From Kosakonia oryziphila (GTDB lineage Bacteria > Pseudomonadota > Gammaproteobacteria > Enterobacterales > Enterobacteriaceae): a DNA stretch of 64,000 bases. The first letter of the stretch is position 1. Every line of letters begins with the position of its first letter. The position numbers and the translations under genes were made by a program. Shown here one piece after another: positions 51,030 to 60,898 of the stretch. The notes beneath the pieces were generated by a model, which saw nothing but the letters and a program-made list of their open reading frames with translations, did no database searches and was not told where the DNA came from. The stretch covers positions 62,001 through 126,000 of the forward strand of contig NZ_FMBC01000002.1 in assembly GCF_900094795.1 (NCBI RefSeq), written 5' to 3'.

Positions 51030-51851
51030 TTAGATGCCGTCGCCGTACTCGAACCCGTGGTTGATGCCATTAAAATGCTGATCCATATCCATCGACGGTT
51101 TATCACTTTCGGGTTTGCCCACGATGCGCGCCGGGACACCAGCCGCAGTGGTGTGCGGCGGTACGGGTTGTAGTACCACCGAACCGGCGCCGATTTTCGC
51201 GCCGCGCCCGACTTCAATATTACCGAGGATTTTCGCTCCGGCACCAATCATCACCCCTTCGCGGATCTTCGGATGACGATCGCCGCTGGTTTTTCCGGTG
51301 CCGCCGAGGGTGACCGACTGGAGAATTGAGACGTCGTCTTCAATGATGGCGGTTTCACCAACCACAATGCCGGTGGCATGATCGAGCATAATGCCGCGGC
51401 CGATTTTCGCCGCCGGGTGGATATCAACCTGGAAGCTCACCGATACCTGATTTTGCAGGAAAATTGCCAGCGCCTGGCGGCCCTGCGACCACAGCCAGTG
51501 ACCAATGCGATAGGCCTGTAAGGCGTGAAAACCTTTCAGATAGAGCAATGGTGTGGAGTATTTATCCACCGCCGGGTCGCGAGTACGCACGGCCTGAATA
51601 TCGCAGGCTGCGGAGGCGATCATTTCCGGGTCAGCCGCGTAGGCTTCTTCCACCACTTCGCGAATGGCAATCGCTGGCATAATCGGCGACGCCAGTTTGT
51701 TCGCCAGCATATAACTCAGGGCGCTGCCCAGATTCTCGTGCTTGAGTAGCGTTGCATGATAAAAACTGGCCAGCATCGGCTCACACTCCGCCAGCGCCCG
51801 GGCTTCGGCTTTGATATTGTTCCAGACCAGATCCAGTTCTTCACACGGCAT
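51030..51851 (-). CDS. cysE: serine O-acetyltransferase
   Basis: The 273-residue enzyme makes O-acetylserine, the first step of cysteine synthesis. An N-terminal helical domain (1-140) is followed by a left-handed beta-helix of hexapeptide repeats (IGRGIMLDHATGIVVGETA, VTLGGTGKTSGDRHP). The C-terminal tail ending GFEYGDGI binds the sulfhydrylase CysK. Length matches E. coli CysE (273). Confidence 0.97.
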   Translation of the reverse strand: MPCEELDLVWNNIKAEARALAECEPMLASFYHATLLKHENLGSALSYMLANKLASPIMPAIAIREVVEEAYAADPEMIASAACDIQAVRTRDPAVDKYSTPLLYLKGFHALQAYRIGHWLWSQGRQALAIFLQNQVSVSFQVDIHPAAKIGRGIMLDHATGIVVGETAIIEDDVSILQSVTLGGTGKTSGDRHPKIREGVMIGAGAKILGNIEVGRGAKIGAGSVVLQPVPPHTTAAGVPARIVGKPESDKPSMDMDQHFNGINHGFEYGDGI

Positions 51852-51911
51852 TGCTTACTCCAGTAATATCTGCGTTTCCATAAACAAAAGTATTGATGCA
51901 TCTAAGCAGCA

Positions 51912-51955
51912 AGCCCGTGCACTCGTTGCTTGTATAAGCAACAGGTGCACGGGCT
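51912..51955 (-). terminator. stem-loop between gpsA and cysE
   Basis: AGCCCGTGCAC (51912-51922) pairs with GTGCACGGGCT (51945-51955), and the loop contains a second stem (GTTGCTTG-TATAAGCAAC, 51925-51942). It separates gpsA from cysE; there is no T-tract on the minus strand, so it is probably an attenuating or RNA-stability structure. Confidence 0.5.
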
Positions 51956-51988
51956 CAGCTAACAAAGAGGCAACAAGGAGAAGTATAT

Positions 51989-53008
51989 TTAGTGATTGCT
52001 GCGTTCGTCTTTGCGAGCACGACCCAATAGGGTCAATGCTGCCTCGCGCGCATTCTTTCCGCAATACAATACCTGATAAATTTCCTCGGTTATTGGCATT
52101 TCAACGCCAAACCGGTGCGCCAGCGCACGAACTTCTTTAGTATTGCGATAACCTTCCACCACCTGGCCAATTTTGTCCTGCGCGCTTTGCACATCCATTC
52201 CCTGGCCAAGCATCATGCCGAAGCGGCGGTTACGCGACTGGTTGTCGGTACAGGTCAGCACCAGATCGCCTAAACCCGCCATGCCCATAAAGGTGGAGGG
52301 ATCGGCCCCCAGAGCTGCACCAAGACGTGACATTTCCGTCAGACCGCGAGTGATCAGCGCCGTACGAGCATTCGCGCCGAAACCAATGCCATCAGACATC
52401 CCCGCGCCGATCGCAATCACGTTTTTCACCGCGCCGCCAAGCTGCACGCCGATGAAATCCGGGTTGCTGTAAACACGGAAGCTTTTGCCACAGTGGAGAA
52501 GCTGCTGAAGATCTTCAGAAAATTGCGGATCGGTAGAAGCCAGGGAGATAGCCGTCGGCAAACCTGCAGCCAGTTCTTTAGCAAATGTCGGACCGGAAAT
52601 CACCGCCAGCGGGATCGCCGAACCTAAAACTTCACGTGCCACGTCCTGTAGTAGCCGTCCGGTTTCCGCTTCCAGACCTTTCGTGGCCCACACAATACGT
52701 GCATCATCACGCATCAGCGGCTTTATCTGCGACAGCACATCGCCAAAAACATGGCTAGGTACGACCACCAGAATATTGCGGCTGGCAGCCAGCGCGCGCG
52801 CAAGGTCGCTTTCTAATTGCAGCGAATCAGGAAAAGGCACATCGGGAAGAAATGCGGCATTGCAACGATCGTGTTGCAGGGTCGCGATATGTTTCGGGTC
52901 ATGACCCCACAGCACAACCTGATGGCCATTTCTTGCCAGCGTGATGGCAAGAGCGGTGCCGTAAGAACCGGCACCGATCACAGTCATTGCAGCATTAAGT
53001 GCGTTCAT
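51989..53008 (-). CDS. gpsA: glycerol-3-phosphate dehydrogenase [NAD(P)+]
   Basis: The 339-residue cytosolic enzyme makes sn-glycerol 3-phosphate for phospholipids. NAD-binding [13 protein letters not shown] near the N-terminus and the catalytic-Lys motif [13 protein letters not shown] are intact. Length equals E. coli GpsA. Its ATG overlaps the secB stop by one base. Confidence 0.97.
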   Translation of the reverse strand: MNALNAAMTVIGAGSYGTALAITLARNGHQVVLWGHDPKHIATLQHDRCNAAFLPDVPFPDSLQLESDLARALAASRNILVVVPSHVFGDVLSQIKPLMRDDARIVWATKGLEAETGRLLQDVAREVLGSAIPLAVISGPTFAKELAAGLPTAISLASTDPQFSEDLQQLLHCGKSFRVYSNPDFIGVQLGGAVKNVIAIGAGMSDGIGFGANARTALITRGLTEMSRLGAALGADPSTFMGMAGLGDLVLTCTDNQSRNRRFGMMLGQGMDVQSAQDKIGQVVEGYRNTKEVRALAHRFGVEMPITEEIYQVLYCGKNAREAALTLLGRARKDERSNH

Positions 53009-53475
53009 CAGGCATCCTGATGTTGTTCAGCACCTTCGCCAGTCTGCTGTTGCAGGTAGTTCATGAACAGCGCATCAAAGTTAACCGGCGCAAGGTTCAG
53101 TTGCGGGAATGTACCGCGGGATACCAAGCTGGTGATGCATTCGCGGGCATACGGGAACAGAATGTTCGGGCAGTATGCACCCAGGCAATGCGCCATCTGC
53201 GTTCCTTCGATACCGTCGATGGAGAAGATACCGCCCTGCTGCACTTCGCACAGGAAGCCGGTTTCTTCACCAAGAGAAGCCGTTACAGTAACGCGCAATA
53301 CGACTTCATAAACGCCTTCAGCCAGCTGTGTGGAGGCCGTATCGAGATCCAGTTTCACCTCCGGCTGCCACTCTTTCTGGAAGACGTGCGGCGCATTCGG
53401 CGCTTCGAAAGAGATATCTTTCGTATAAATACGCTGAATCTGGAAAGTCATTTCGGTGTTGTTTTGTTCAGACAT
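53008..53475 (-). CDS. secB: protein-export chaperone SecB
   Basis: The 155-residue tetrameric chaperone keeps preproteins unfolded and hands them to SecA. The sequence [19 protein letters not shown] and the C-terminal tail rich in Glu/Gln match E. coli SecB (155 aa). ATG 53475 has AAGGGTTATTC upstream; an in-frame ATG 13 codons earlier is rejected. Confidence 0.97.
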   Translation of the reverse strand: MSEQNNTEMTFQIQRIYTKDISFEAPNAPHVFQKEWQPEVKLDLDTASTQLAEGVYEVVLRVTVTASLGEETGFLCEVQQGGIFSIDGIEGTQMAHCLGAYCPNILFPYARECITSLVSRGTFPQLNLAPVNFDALFMNYLQQQTGEGAEQHQDA

Positions 53476-53513
53476 GAGTGAATAACCCTTAAATGTTGTA
53501 GTGCTTTTAAGCA

Positions 53514-53765
53514 TTAACGTAATAGCGGATCCAGTCCGCCGCGCGCATCCAGCGCATATAAATCGTCACAACCGCCAATGTGCTGTGCATCAATAAAAAT
53601 CTGCGGAACCGTTGTACGACCACTACGTTGAATCATCTCTTCACGTTTTACCATGTCGCCATCGATCGGCAACTCAGCAAAAGCGACGCCTTTGCTACTC
53701 AGCAGCGCTTTTGCGCGGTGGCAGAACGGGCAGGTTGCTTTCGTGTAGATCTCAATATTGGCCAT
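53514..53765 (-). CDS. grxC: glutaredoxin 3
   Basis: The 83-residue protein has the dithiol active site CPFC (C12, C15) and the glutathione-binding [17 protein letters not shown]. It equals E. coli GrxC in length. It lies between yibN and secB in the usual cluster and begins at 53765, with GAGACTAAAG upstream. Confidence 0.96.
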   Translation of the reverse strand: MANIEIYTKATCPFCHRAKALLSSKGVAFAELPIDGDMVKREEMIQRSGRTTVPQIFIDAQHIGGCDDLYALDARGGLDPLLR

Positions 53766-53813
53766 AACTTTAGTCTCCTGATGTCCTCTGCGAGCCGTAG
53801 CTCGCCCGGGCAC

Positions 53814-54245
53814 TTATTTACCACGAACCAGTGGCAGATTCTCACCGATCCAGCCAGAGATACCATCTTTAAGCACAAAGACTTTCTCGAAGCCCGCTTT
53901 CACCAGTTCATTTGCCGGCACCTGCGCCTGCATGCCAGTACCGTCAACTACGATAATTGGCGCGCTTTTGTGTTTCTCAAGCTCACCTACATTATTGGCT
54001 TTGATCTCGTTTGGCAGCAAATTAACTGAGCCTGCAATATGCCCTTTTCGGAAATCATCACGCTGACGCAAATCCACAACGACAGCCTCTTCTTTGTTGA
54101 TCAGGCGTGTGGTTTCGCCGCGAGAAATCACTTTTACTTTCGACGCCAGGCCTTTGAAAGTAGTGAATAATACAGCCCCGAATAACGCAATCCAGGCGAT
54201 ACACAGTATGGGGTTGCGGCTAATAAATTGCATAATTTCTTGCAT
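53814..54245 (-). CDS. yibN: membrane-anchored rhodanese-like protein YibN lacking the active-site Cys
   Basis: The 143-residue protein has an N-terminal membrane helix ([20 protein letters not shown]) and a rhodanese domain (about residues 40-140) ending NLPLVRGK, as in E. coli YibN. At the catalytic loop E. coli has GMQCQEP, as I recall it, while this protein reads GMQAQVP: the sulfur-carrying Cys is Ala, and the DNA codon is plainly GCG. If read correctly the protein cannot be an active sulfurtransferase; a role as adaptor is possible. Confidence 0.9.
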   Translation of the reverse strand: MQEIMQFISRNPILCIAWIALFGAVLFTTFKGLASKVKVISRGETTRLINKEEAVVVDLRQRDDFRKGHIAGSVNLLPNEIKANNVGELEKHKSAPIIVVDGTGMQAQVPANELVKAGFEKVFVLKDGISGWIGENLPLVRGK

Positions 54246-54495
54246 CTGGGGTAACAAGCTCCCGACTTAGTGATTAAAAAACCAGGAAAGAGTATACCTG
54301 CGCAGTGGGGCAAATACAGCCAGTGAGCATGATGGAATGCATTTTCTGCGGCGTGTTACAAAAAAAAATAAAGAAACGCCCGTAAATCAGCTGGCCAGGC
54401 AGCCGCTTTCTTTGATCTTCTGCGGCTATTTTATCGATTCAGCTGTAGTAAAATTACGCAAAATTTTTTTGTCTTCTGAGCAAGAGGGTGTCGCA

Positions 54496-56040
54496 ATGTC
54501 GGTTTCTAAAAAACCTATGGTACTGGTGATTCTGGATGGCTACGGCTATCGCGAAGACCAGCAGGATAACGCTATTTTCAACGCAAAGACCCCGGTAATG
54601 GACCAGCTGTGGGCAAAACGTCCGCACACCCTGATTGATGCGTCAGGCCTTGAAGTCGGTCTGCCGGATCGCCAGATGGGGAACTCCGAAGTCGGCCACG
54701 TCAACCTCGGCGCCGGTCGCATTGTTTACCAGGATCTGACTCGTCTGGATGTTGAAATTAAAGAACGTACCTTCTTCAGCAACCCGGTGTTGAGCGGCGC
54801 GGTGGATAAAGCCGTGGCAGCTGGCAAAGCTGTGCACATTATGGGTCTGCTTTCCGCAGGCGGCGTGCACAGCCACGAAGACCATATTATGGCGATGGTA
54901 GAACTGGCCGCAGAGCGCGGCGCTGACAAAATTTACCTGCATGCGTTTCTCGACGGTCGCGATACGCCACCGCGCAGCGCTGAATCTTCACTGAAAAAAT
55001 TCGAAGACAAATTCGCCGCGCTGGGCAAAGGCCGTGTCGCTTCGATCATTGGCCGTTACTACGCCATGGATCGCGACAATCGCTGGGATCGCGTAGAGCA
55101 GGCGTATGATCTGATGACACAAGCGAAAGGTGAGTTTACTGTCGACAGCGCTGTGGCTGGCCTGCAAGCGGCTTACGCTCGCGATGAAAACGATGAATTC
55201 GTCAAAGCAACCGTGATCCGCGCTGCGGGTCAGGCTGATGCCGCGATGCAGGATGGCGATGCGCTGATTTTCATGAACTTCCGTGCTGACCGCGCGCGTG
55301 AAATTACCCGCGCTTTCGTCAATGCGGATTTCGACGGCTTCGCGCGTAAGAAAGTAGTTAACGTGGATTTCGTGATGCTGACGGAATATGCCGCAGACAT
55401 CAAAACCGCCGTGGCTTACCCACCAGCTTCTCTCGCTAACACGCTTGGCGAGTGGATGGCGAAGCACAACAAAACGCAGTTGCGCATCTCTGAAACAGAA
55501 AAATATGCGCATGTGACCTTCTTCTTTAATGGCGGCGTTGAAGAGCCGTTCCCGGGCGAGGACCGTATTCTGATCAACTCGCCCAAAGTGGCGACTTACG
55601 ACTTGCAGCCGGAAATGAGCTCGGCCGAATTGACCGAAAAACTGGTTGCTGCAATCACCAGCGGCAAATACGACACCATCATCTGTAACTACCCGAACGG
55701 CGATATGGTCGGTCATACCGGCGTATTCGATGCTGCCGTTGCCGCGGTTGAAGCGCTGGATCACTGCGTGGCAGAAGTGACCAAAGCGGTTGAATCTGTG
55801 GGCGGTCAATTGTTGATCACCGCCGATCACGGTAACGCAGAACAGATGCGCGACCCGGCAACCGGCCAGGCACATACCGCGCATACCAACCTGCCAGTGC
55901 CGCTGATTTACGTTGGCGGTAAATCAGTGAAGGCGGTTGCAGGCGGAAAACTTTCCGATATCGCGCCGACCATGCTGACGCTGATGGGCATGGAAATCCC
56001 GCAAGAGATGACTGGTAAGCCGCTGTTCATCGTGGAATAA
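54496..56040 (+). CDS. gpmM: 2,3-bisphosphoglycerate-independent phosphoglycerate mutase
   Basis: This 514-residue Mn-dependent mutase of glycolysis belongs to the alkaline phosphatase superfamily. Nucleophile S64 is in [17 protein letters not shown] and metal ligands are in VILDGYG and TADHGNAE. The length equals E. coli GpmM. The start at 54496 follows CAAGAGGGTG; an open frame 53 codons further upstream shows no similarity. Confidence 0.97.
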   Translation: MSVSKKPMVLVILDGYGYREDQQDNAIFNAKTPVMDQLWAKRPHTLIDASGLEVGLPDRQMGNSEVGHVNLGAGRIVYQDLTRLDVEIKERTFFSNPVLSGAVDKAVAAGKAVHIMGLLSAGGVHSHEDHIMAMVELAAERGADKIYLHAFLDGRDTPPRSAESSLKKFEDKFAALGKGRVASIIGRYYAMDRDNRWDRVEQAYDLMTQAKGEFTVDSAVAGLQAAYARDENDEFVKATVIRAAGQADAAMQDGDALIFMNFRADRAREITRAFVNADFDGFARKKVVNVDFVMLTEYAADIKTAVAYPPASLANTLGEWMAKHNKTQLRISETEKYAHVTFFFNGGVEEPFPGEDRILINSPKVATYDLQPEMSSAELTEKLVAAITSGKYDTIICNYPNGDMVGHTGVFDAAVAAVEALDHCVAEVTKAVESVGGQLLITADHGNAEQMRDPATGQAHTAHTNLPVPLIYVGGKSVKAVAGGKLSDIAPTMLTLMGMEIPQEMTGKPLFIVE

Positions 56041-56049
56041 TCGCTCCCC

Positions 56050-57315
56050 ATGAGGGGAAAGGCGATTTTTTCAATTACATGGGGCAGGTTTCGGCCCCTT
56101 CTTTGCGCCAGCGTACTCAGCGCTGGCGCATTGCTGTGCGCCATTTCCGCCCATGCGGATGACCGCGAGCAGCTCAAATCCATTCAGGCTGATATCGCCG
56201 AGAAAGAGCGCGCGGTACGCCAGCAACAGCAGCAACGTTCCGGCCTTCTTGCCCAGCTTAAAGCGCAGGAAGAGGCAATTTCCGCCGCTGCCCGCCAACT
56301 GCGGGAAACCCAGAACACACTTGCGCAGCTCAACCGCCAAATCGATGAGATGAATGCCTCTATCGCCAAACTGGAACGCCAGCGCGCGACGCAGGAACGC
56401 AATCTGGCTGCGCAACTTGATGCCGCGTTCCGCCAGGGGCCGCACACGGGCATTCAACTGATTTTCAGCGGTGAAGAGGGTCAGCGCGGCCAGCGTTTAC
56501 AGGCTTACTTCGGCTATCTCAACCAGGCACGCCAGGAAACGATCGCCCAGTTGAAGCAGACGCGTGAAGAAGTAGCGACGCAGAAAACTGAGCTGGAAGC
56601 GAAGCAGAGCCAGCAACAAACCCTGCTTTACGAGCAAAAAGCGCAGCAGGCCAAACTTGAACAAGCGCGTAATGAGCGGCAGAAAACCCTTTCCGGTCTG
56701 GAATCATCCATCCAGGAGGGGCAACAGCAGCTCAGCGAGATGCGCGCCAACGAATCCCGCTTGCGTGACCGTTTAGCCCGTGCGGAAGCGGCAGCCAAAG
56801 CGCGCGCCGATCGCGAAGCGCGTGAAGCGCAGGCCGTGCGCGATCGCCAGAAAGAAGCCAGTAGCAAAGGCACCACCTACAAACCAACCGAAAGTGAACG
56901 CTCGCTGATGTCCCGTACCGGCGGATTAGGCTCACCATCGGGCCAGGCAATCTGGCCAGTTCGCGGTCCGTTGCTACATCGTTATGGCGAACAGTTGCAG
57001 GGTGAGCTACGTTGGAAAGGGATTGTTATCGGTGCGTCTGAAGGCAGTGAAGTTAAAGCGATCGCCGATGGACGCGTGATCTTGGCCGACTGGCTACAGG
57101 GTTATGGCCTGGTGGTCGTGGTTGAGCACGGTAAAGGCGATATGAGCCTCTACGGTTATAACCAAAGCGCTCTGGTCAGTGTCGGCACGCAGGTGCGCGC
57201 AGGCCAACCGATAGCCCTTGTAGGCAGCAGTGGCGGTCAGGGCCGGCCTTCACTCTATTTCGAAATTCGCCGTCAGGGTCAGGCGGTCAATCCACAGCCG
57301 TGGTTGGGAAGATAA
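56050..57315 (+). CDS. envC: EnvC, activator of septal amidases
   Basis: The 421-residue periplasmic protein has a signal peptide ending SAHA, a long coiled coil (about residues 37-280, very rich in Gln, Arg and Glu), and a C-terminal LytM domain (about 300-421) that lacks the zinc ligands, as in E. coli, so it is non-enzymatic. EnvC is recruited by FtsEX and activates AmiA and AmiB at the septum. It follows gpmM by nine bases. Confidence 0.96.
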   Translation: MRGKAIFSITWGRFRPLLCASVLSAGALLCAISAHADDREQLKSIQADIAEKERAVRQQQQQRSGLLAQLKAQEEAISAAARQLRETQNTLAQLNRQIDEMNASIAKLERQRATQERNLAAQLDAAFRQGPHTGIQLIFSGEEGQRGQRLQAYFGYLNQARQETIAQLKQTREEVATQKTELEAKQSQQQTLLYEQKAQQAKLEQARNERQKTLSGLESSIQEGQQQLSEMRANESRLRDRLARAEAAAKARADREAREAQAVRDRQKEASSKGTTYKPTESERSLMSRTGGLGSPSGQAIWPVRGPLLHRYGEQLQGELRWKGIVIGASEGSEVKAIADGRVILADWLQGYGLVVVVEHGKGDMSLYGYNQSALVSVGTQVRAGQPIALVGSSGGQGRPSLYFEIRRQGQAVNPQPWLGR

Positions 57316-57318
57316 GTT

Positions 57319-58254
57319 TTGCTGCAGTTTCGTTATCTTGTGCTTTCTCTCGCCAGTGCGCTGATTTTCTCCGCGCCGGTTCTCGCCGGAAAACTGGCTA
57401 TCGTTATCGACGACTTTGGTTACCGTCCTCAGACTGAAAATCAGGTGCTGGCGATGCCGCAGGCGGTTTCCGTTGCGGTGTTGCCCAACGCCACATATGC
57501 ACGGGAAATGGCGACCAAAGCCCACAACAGCGGCCATGAGGTGCTAATTCACCTGCCGATGGCGCCGATCAGCAAGCAACCGCTGGAAAAAGATACTCTG
57601 CGTCCCGAAATGAGCAGCGCGGAGATTGAACGTATTATCAGCGATGCCGTCAGCAAAGTGCCCTACGCCGTGGGGCTGAATAACCACATGGGCAGCGCCA
57701 TGACTTCAAGCCTTTTCGGCATGCAAAAAGTGATGCAGGCGCTGGAGCGCTATAACCTCTACTTTCTCGACAGTATGACCATCGGCAACAGCCAGGCGAT
57801 ACGCGCATCAACGGGAACCGGCGTGAAGGTATTGAAGCGCAAAGTGTTTCTCGACGATACGCAAAATGAAGGAGATATTCGTCGCCAGTTTAACCGCGCC
57901 GTCGAGCTGGCTCGCCGTAACGGTTCCGCTATTGCTATCGGTCATCCGCATCCGACCACTGTTCGCGTTCTGCAACAGGCGCTGTCCAGCCTGCCTGCGG
58001 ATATCACGCTGGTGCGCCCGAGCAGCCTGCTGAATGAACCGCAGATCGATACTTCAACGCCAAACACCACAGCGCCTGGCAGCATCACGCCATCACCACG
58101 TAACCCATTCCGCGGTGTTAAGCAGTGTAAAACGAAGCAAAAACCGCAGCCGGTTTATGCCAGCCGCTTCTTTAGCGTGATAGGCGAAAGTATTGGTGAT
58201 AGTTCGCTAGTGCGTTATATGCAACATCAGTGGCAAGGCTGGGGCCTGAAATAA
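57319..58254 (+). CDS. yibQ: divergent polysaccharide deacetylase YibQ
   Basis: The 311-residue exported protein starts with TTG three bases after envC, with GGGAAG upstream, and has a signal sequence ending VLA. The deacetylase-fold motifs are KLAIVIDDFGYR, LIHLPMAP and AIGHPHPTT, with metal-binding Asp and His residues. It matches E. coli YibQ (319 aa) apart from a shorter, Pro/Thr-rich tail region. Its substrate is unknown; the operon suggests a link with peptidoglycan remodelling. It is the last backbone gene of the window. Confidence 0.92.
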   Translation: MLQFRYLVLSLASALIFSAPVLAGKLAIVIDDFGYRPQTENQVLAMPQAVSVAVLPNATYAREMATKAHNSGHEVLIHLPMAPISKQPLEKDTLRPEMSSAEIERIISDAVSKVPYAVGLNNHMGSAMTSSLFGMQKVMQALERYNLYFLDSMTIGNSQAIRASTGTGVKVLKRKVFLDDTQNEGDIRRQFNRAVELARRNGSAIAIGHPHPTTVRVLQQALSSLPADITLVRPSSLLNEPQIDTSTPNTTAPGSITPSPRNPFRGVKQCKTKQKPQPVYASRFFSVIGESIGDSSLVRYMQHQWQGWGLK

Positions 58255-58335
58255 TAATTTCCGCTGGTTAACGAAGATTCATCACCCAGCCTGTTCGTTT
58301 TAAGCGCCGCGTTGTACAAGCCAAAAGGTGAGGAA

Positions 58336-58390
58336 ATGCCGCAACGACATAAAATTCTCGTGCTTGATACGGGTAAGAGTGGGGTGGTAT
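58336..58390 (+). pseudogene. 5' stub of a probable glycosyltransferase gene
   Basis: AGGTGAGGAA precedes an ATG that encodes [14 protein letters not shown], after which similarity is lost into an insertion-sequence remnant. Some enterobacterial LPS-core glycosyltransferases, as I recall, start ..[13 protein letters not shown]; here GAGTGGGGTGG, which could encode EWGG, follows in a shifted frame, as if one A were missing from AAA. This would mean that a waa-type gene was frameshifted and then cut by the insertion. The identification depends on a short match. Confidence 0.45.
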
Positions 58391-58495
58391 TACAATCGCT
58401 GGCGACGCCACAGCGCCTGTGGTGGTCTCAGCCCGGAACAATTTGAAAACGAAAACTTCGCTTAGGGCTGTGTTCACATTACGTGGGTAGGATCA
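58384..58495 (+). mobile_element. 3' remnant of an IS3-family element
   Basis: The plus strand encodes [20 protein letters not shown] to the stop at 58465, the C-terminus of an IS3-family OrfB transposase (usual form YNRRRRHS.LG..SPE.F). It is followed by GTGTTCACATTACGTGGGTA and GGATCA (58470-58495), which resembles an IS3-family right inverted repeat (TGATCCTACCCACGTAAT in reverse). Only about the last 110 bp of the element remain. Confidence 0.7.
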
Positions 58496-58554
58496 CTTTG
58501 GTTGGATGCTGGAGAGGTTTGGGAATGAAGCAGCACATAAGAAACAATGTGCTG

Positions 58555-59408
58555 GAGACTGTAATTAAAATTGTCTAATTGCCTGTTTTTGATATGTTCA
58601 CTCCAACAACGGAGACAGGCAAATTATGGACGAAAAGAAACTCAAAGCGCTCGCTGCTGAACTGACTAAAGGCCTTAAAACCGAAGCCAACCTCAATCAG
58701 TTTTCCCGTATGCTGACGAAATTAACCGTCGAAACGGCGCTCAATGCGGAGCTGACTGACCATCCCGGGTATGAGAAAAATGCGCCCAGAACAGGTTCAA
58801 ACACCCGTAATGGCTACTCGTCGAAAACCCTGCTTTGTGATGACGACGAGATTGAGCTGAACACGCCGCGCGATCGTGAAAATACCTTTTAACCTCAGCT
58901 AATTAAGAAAAACCAGACGCGTATCACGCAGATGGACAGCCAGATTTTATCCCTTTACGCCAAAGGCATGACCACACGTGAAATCGTCGCCACCGTCAAA
59001 GAGATGTACGACGCCGATGTGTCGCCCACGCTGATATCTAAGGTCACCGACACTGTAAAAGAGCAGGTCACTGAGTGGCAAAACCGGCAACTGGATGCGT
59101 TGTATCCCGTTGTTTATATGGACTGCATTGTTGTAAAAGTCCGCCAGAATGGCAGCGTAATAAACAAAGCCGTCTTCCTCGCACCGGGCATCAACACCGA
59201 AGGCCAGAAAGCGTTACCGGGTATGTGGCTGGCTGAAAATGAAGGCGCAAAGTTCTGGCTGAATGTGCTGACGGAGCTGAAAAATCGTGGTCTCCAGGAC
59301 ATCCTGATTGCCTGCGTGGACGGTCTGAAGGGCTTCCCGGATGCGAAACAGCGTTTACCCGCAGACCCATATCCAGCTGTGTATCATCCATATGGTACGC
59401 AACAGCCT
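58555..59408 (+). mobile_element. decayed IS256-family element with broken transposase
   Basis: From ATG 58626 the product begins MDEKKLKALAAELTKGLKTE, a mutator-type (IS256 family) transposase. It is broken three times: an in-frame TAA at 58890-58892 where the family has Glu (ENTF-E-PQL); a two-base loss near 59343 that shifts the frame after GFPDA; and loss of everything after about 59408, including the third catalytic residue. The DDE Asp (YMDCIVVKV) and FPDA region remain. Left-end sequence probably extends to about 58555. The element cannot transpose. Confidence 0.8.
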
Positions 59409-59437
59409 CGTGTCGCACCACAGAATTACTGACAGGC

Positions 59438-59902
59438 TCACTCGCGTTTGATTTTTATTATGTCACCGCTTTTATTTAATGAATATCTTCCCTCATAAGT
59501 AGCAAAAATAACATCATCATCGTGGTATTGTCTGACAGCAAAAACAGCATTCTTTTCAATGCAATTTTCTTTTGTTTTCATATTATCAAAACAACGTCTG
59601 TCATACTTTCCCTCTTCCTTGTAACCGTCACCAAAATCCCAAAATATAATAGTGAAATTCCCTGAGGATGATGGTTTGGGAATATCATATTTATCCCTCA
59701 GCATATCTTTATTTTTTAGCCACCAGTTTACTTTTCCCTTATCTGTCACAGGGAAAGCTTTGACTAAAACAGAAGCATGGTTACCATCCTCATGAACTGC
59801 GACGATTTCCACTGTACGCAGCGACAACCAAAGCCAGCAGCCAAGCAGCACACACCCCGCCACGACGAGCAACATTATGGTTTTCTTATTTTTTACTCTC
59901 AT
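59438..59902 (-). CDS. DUF943-family membrane-anchored protein, copy 1
   Basis: The 154-residue protein has a basic start (MRVKNKK), a hydrophobic helix at residues 8-28 containing VAGC, and a C-terminal domain predicted outside the cytoplasm. The core VNWWLKNKDMLRDKYDIPKP, FWDFGDGYKEEGKYDRRCF and a second Cys ten residues on (ENCIEKN) recur in all three copies here; the two Cys could form a disulfide. The VAGC could be a lipobox, but hydrophobic residues continue after it, favouring a transmembrane anchor. It overlaps the upstream DUF3289 gene by four bases. Its function is unknown; an immunity-like partner role is inference. Copy 1 differs from the others mainly after residue 110. Confidence 0.8.
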   Translation of the reverse strand: MRVKNKKTIMLLVVAGCVLLGCWLWLSLRTVEIVAVHEDGNHASVLVKAFPVTDKGKVNWWLKNKDMLRDKYDIPKPSSSGNFTIIFWDFGDGYKEEGKYDRRCFDNMKTKENCIEKNAVFAVRQYHDDDVIFATYEGRYSLNKSGDIIKIKRE

Positions 59903-60735
59903 TTGCGAGACCCTGTGATTTCAATGGTGGTTTCCATTATGGTAATAAAGGGCTTGAAATTAAACTGGCTGTAACGCTGGAGCACAAACCAGATACGGAA
60001 GAAATGGAACTGATTAAACTTAACATTTGCTATGTCGTCACTATCCAACCCAAAGTGATCCTGAACTTTGTAATGGACTACAGCACGGTAACGATCATTA
60101 TCAACCTGTAATGACTTAATTGTGATATGTGTCGCCCAGGTATCGTGTACGGTTATTCCCATGCCGTTGAAGTTATCCTGAAAGCGGTCAAATTTGGGAA
60201 GCTTGCCATCCATGATTGCCCCCTTTAGCTCATCTTTCTCTCTTACAGGATAATATTTATTTCCCCAATCAATATTTTTTCCGATAACTTCCTTTAATCG
60301 TGCAAGCGTGCTGTTCTCTGCCCTGTCATTAACAATATGTTCCCTCAATGCCCTGTCCAGCAGCATATGCCGGAATGGTGCGCCGTTGGCTTTCTGCATA
60401 TGAGTGATCATCTGTTTAATGAGTGGCTTGTAAGGGCCGTACAGGGAAAAGGTGCGGGATAAGTCCCGGAACTCGTCAAAGAGAATAGCGGCGCACTGCT
60501 GCCGGGTGATTTTCTCCCCTTCGCCGCGGGAGCCATGAAACACTGACTGTGGCTGAGTGAATGGAGTAATTTTCGTCAGGGTGTAAGGGTTGGCTCTGGT
60601 GGAAACATCCAGCAAATGAAAATGCGTTTTTAACTGTGATTCTGATAAATCGCTGCAGTGCATATCTTTAGCGCTGTAGTCGTCCATCCGGTTTTGCGTT
60701 TGAAAAATAGTACAGGGAAACTGTAAGGCGGTCAT
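59899..60735 (-). CDS. DUF3289-family protein, copy 1
   Basis: The 278-residue soluble protein has no signal peptide. It begins TALQFPCTIFQTQNRMDDYS, followed by a helical middle and a C-terminal block (about residues 178-278) that is nearly identical in the three copies: GMGITVHDTWATHI, VVHYKVQDHFGLDSDDI and FFRIWFVLQR. The His/Asp-rich motif DHFGLD could be catalytic, but no enzyme family is assigned. AAGGA lies 10 bases before the ATG. The gene is preceded by a 102-bp block shared with copy 2 and followed by its DUF943 partner. Family assignment is from memory of the conserved blocks. Confidence 0.8.
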   Translation of the reverse strand: MTALQFPCTIFQTQNRMDDYSAKDMHCSDLSESQLKTHFHLLDVSTRANPYTLTKITPFTQPQSVFHGSRGEGEKITRQQCAAILFDEFRDLSRTFSLYGPYKPLIKQMITHMQKANGAPFRHMLLDRALREHIVNDRAENSTLARLKEVIGKNIDWGNKYYPVREKDELKGAIMDGKLPKFDRFQDNFNGMGITVHDTWATHITIKSLQVDNDRYRAVVHYKVQDHFGLDSDDIANVKFNQFHFFRIWFVLQRYSQFNFKPFITIMETTIEITGSRK

Positions 60736-60760
60736 CTTGATACATTCCTTGTGTAATCGT

Positions 60761-60862
60761 CCGTTGAAGTCTTCACAGGGAATAATACGCGGCGACTGGC
60801 GGGAGTATAAATCATGCAGTAATCCTGCCCGTAATTTTTTACAGATTCCGGGCAGGGGGATA
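60761..60862. repeat. 102-bp block shared upstream of DUF3289 copies 1 and 2
   Basis: This segment matches 62207-62308 with few differences. On the minus strand it can encode IPLPGICKNYGQDYC then MIYTPASRRVLFPVKTS. In copy 2 this frame runs into the DUF3289 protein. In copy 1 the A-run after ATCTGT has six instead of five A's, which breaks the first part, and the MIYTP frame ends at the TGA overlapping the copy 1 ATG. It marks the boundary of the duplicated unit. Confidence 0.75.
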
Positions 60863-60898
60863 ACAATGAACCATGTTTCAAGGTGTTTGGCCTCGGTT

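Noticed and set aside
54988-55884. 298-codon minus-strand frame opposite gpmM
   Set aside because: Antisense shadow; the conserved gpmM frame explains the region.
58268-58477. 69-codon minus-strand frame after yibQ
   Set aside because: It overlaps the glycosyltransferase stub and IS3 remnant, which explain the sequence, and it resembles no protein.
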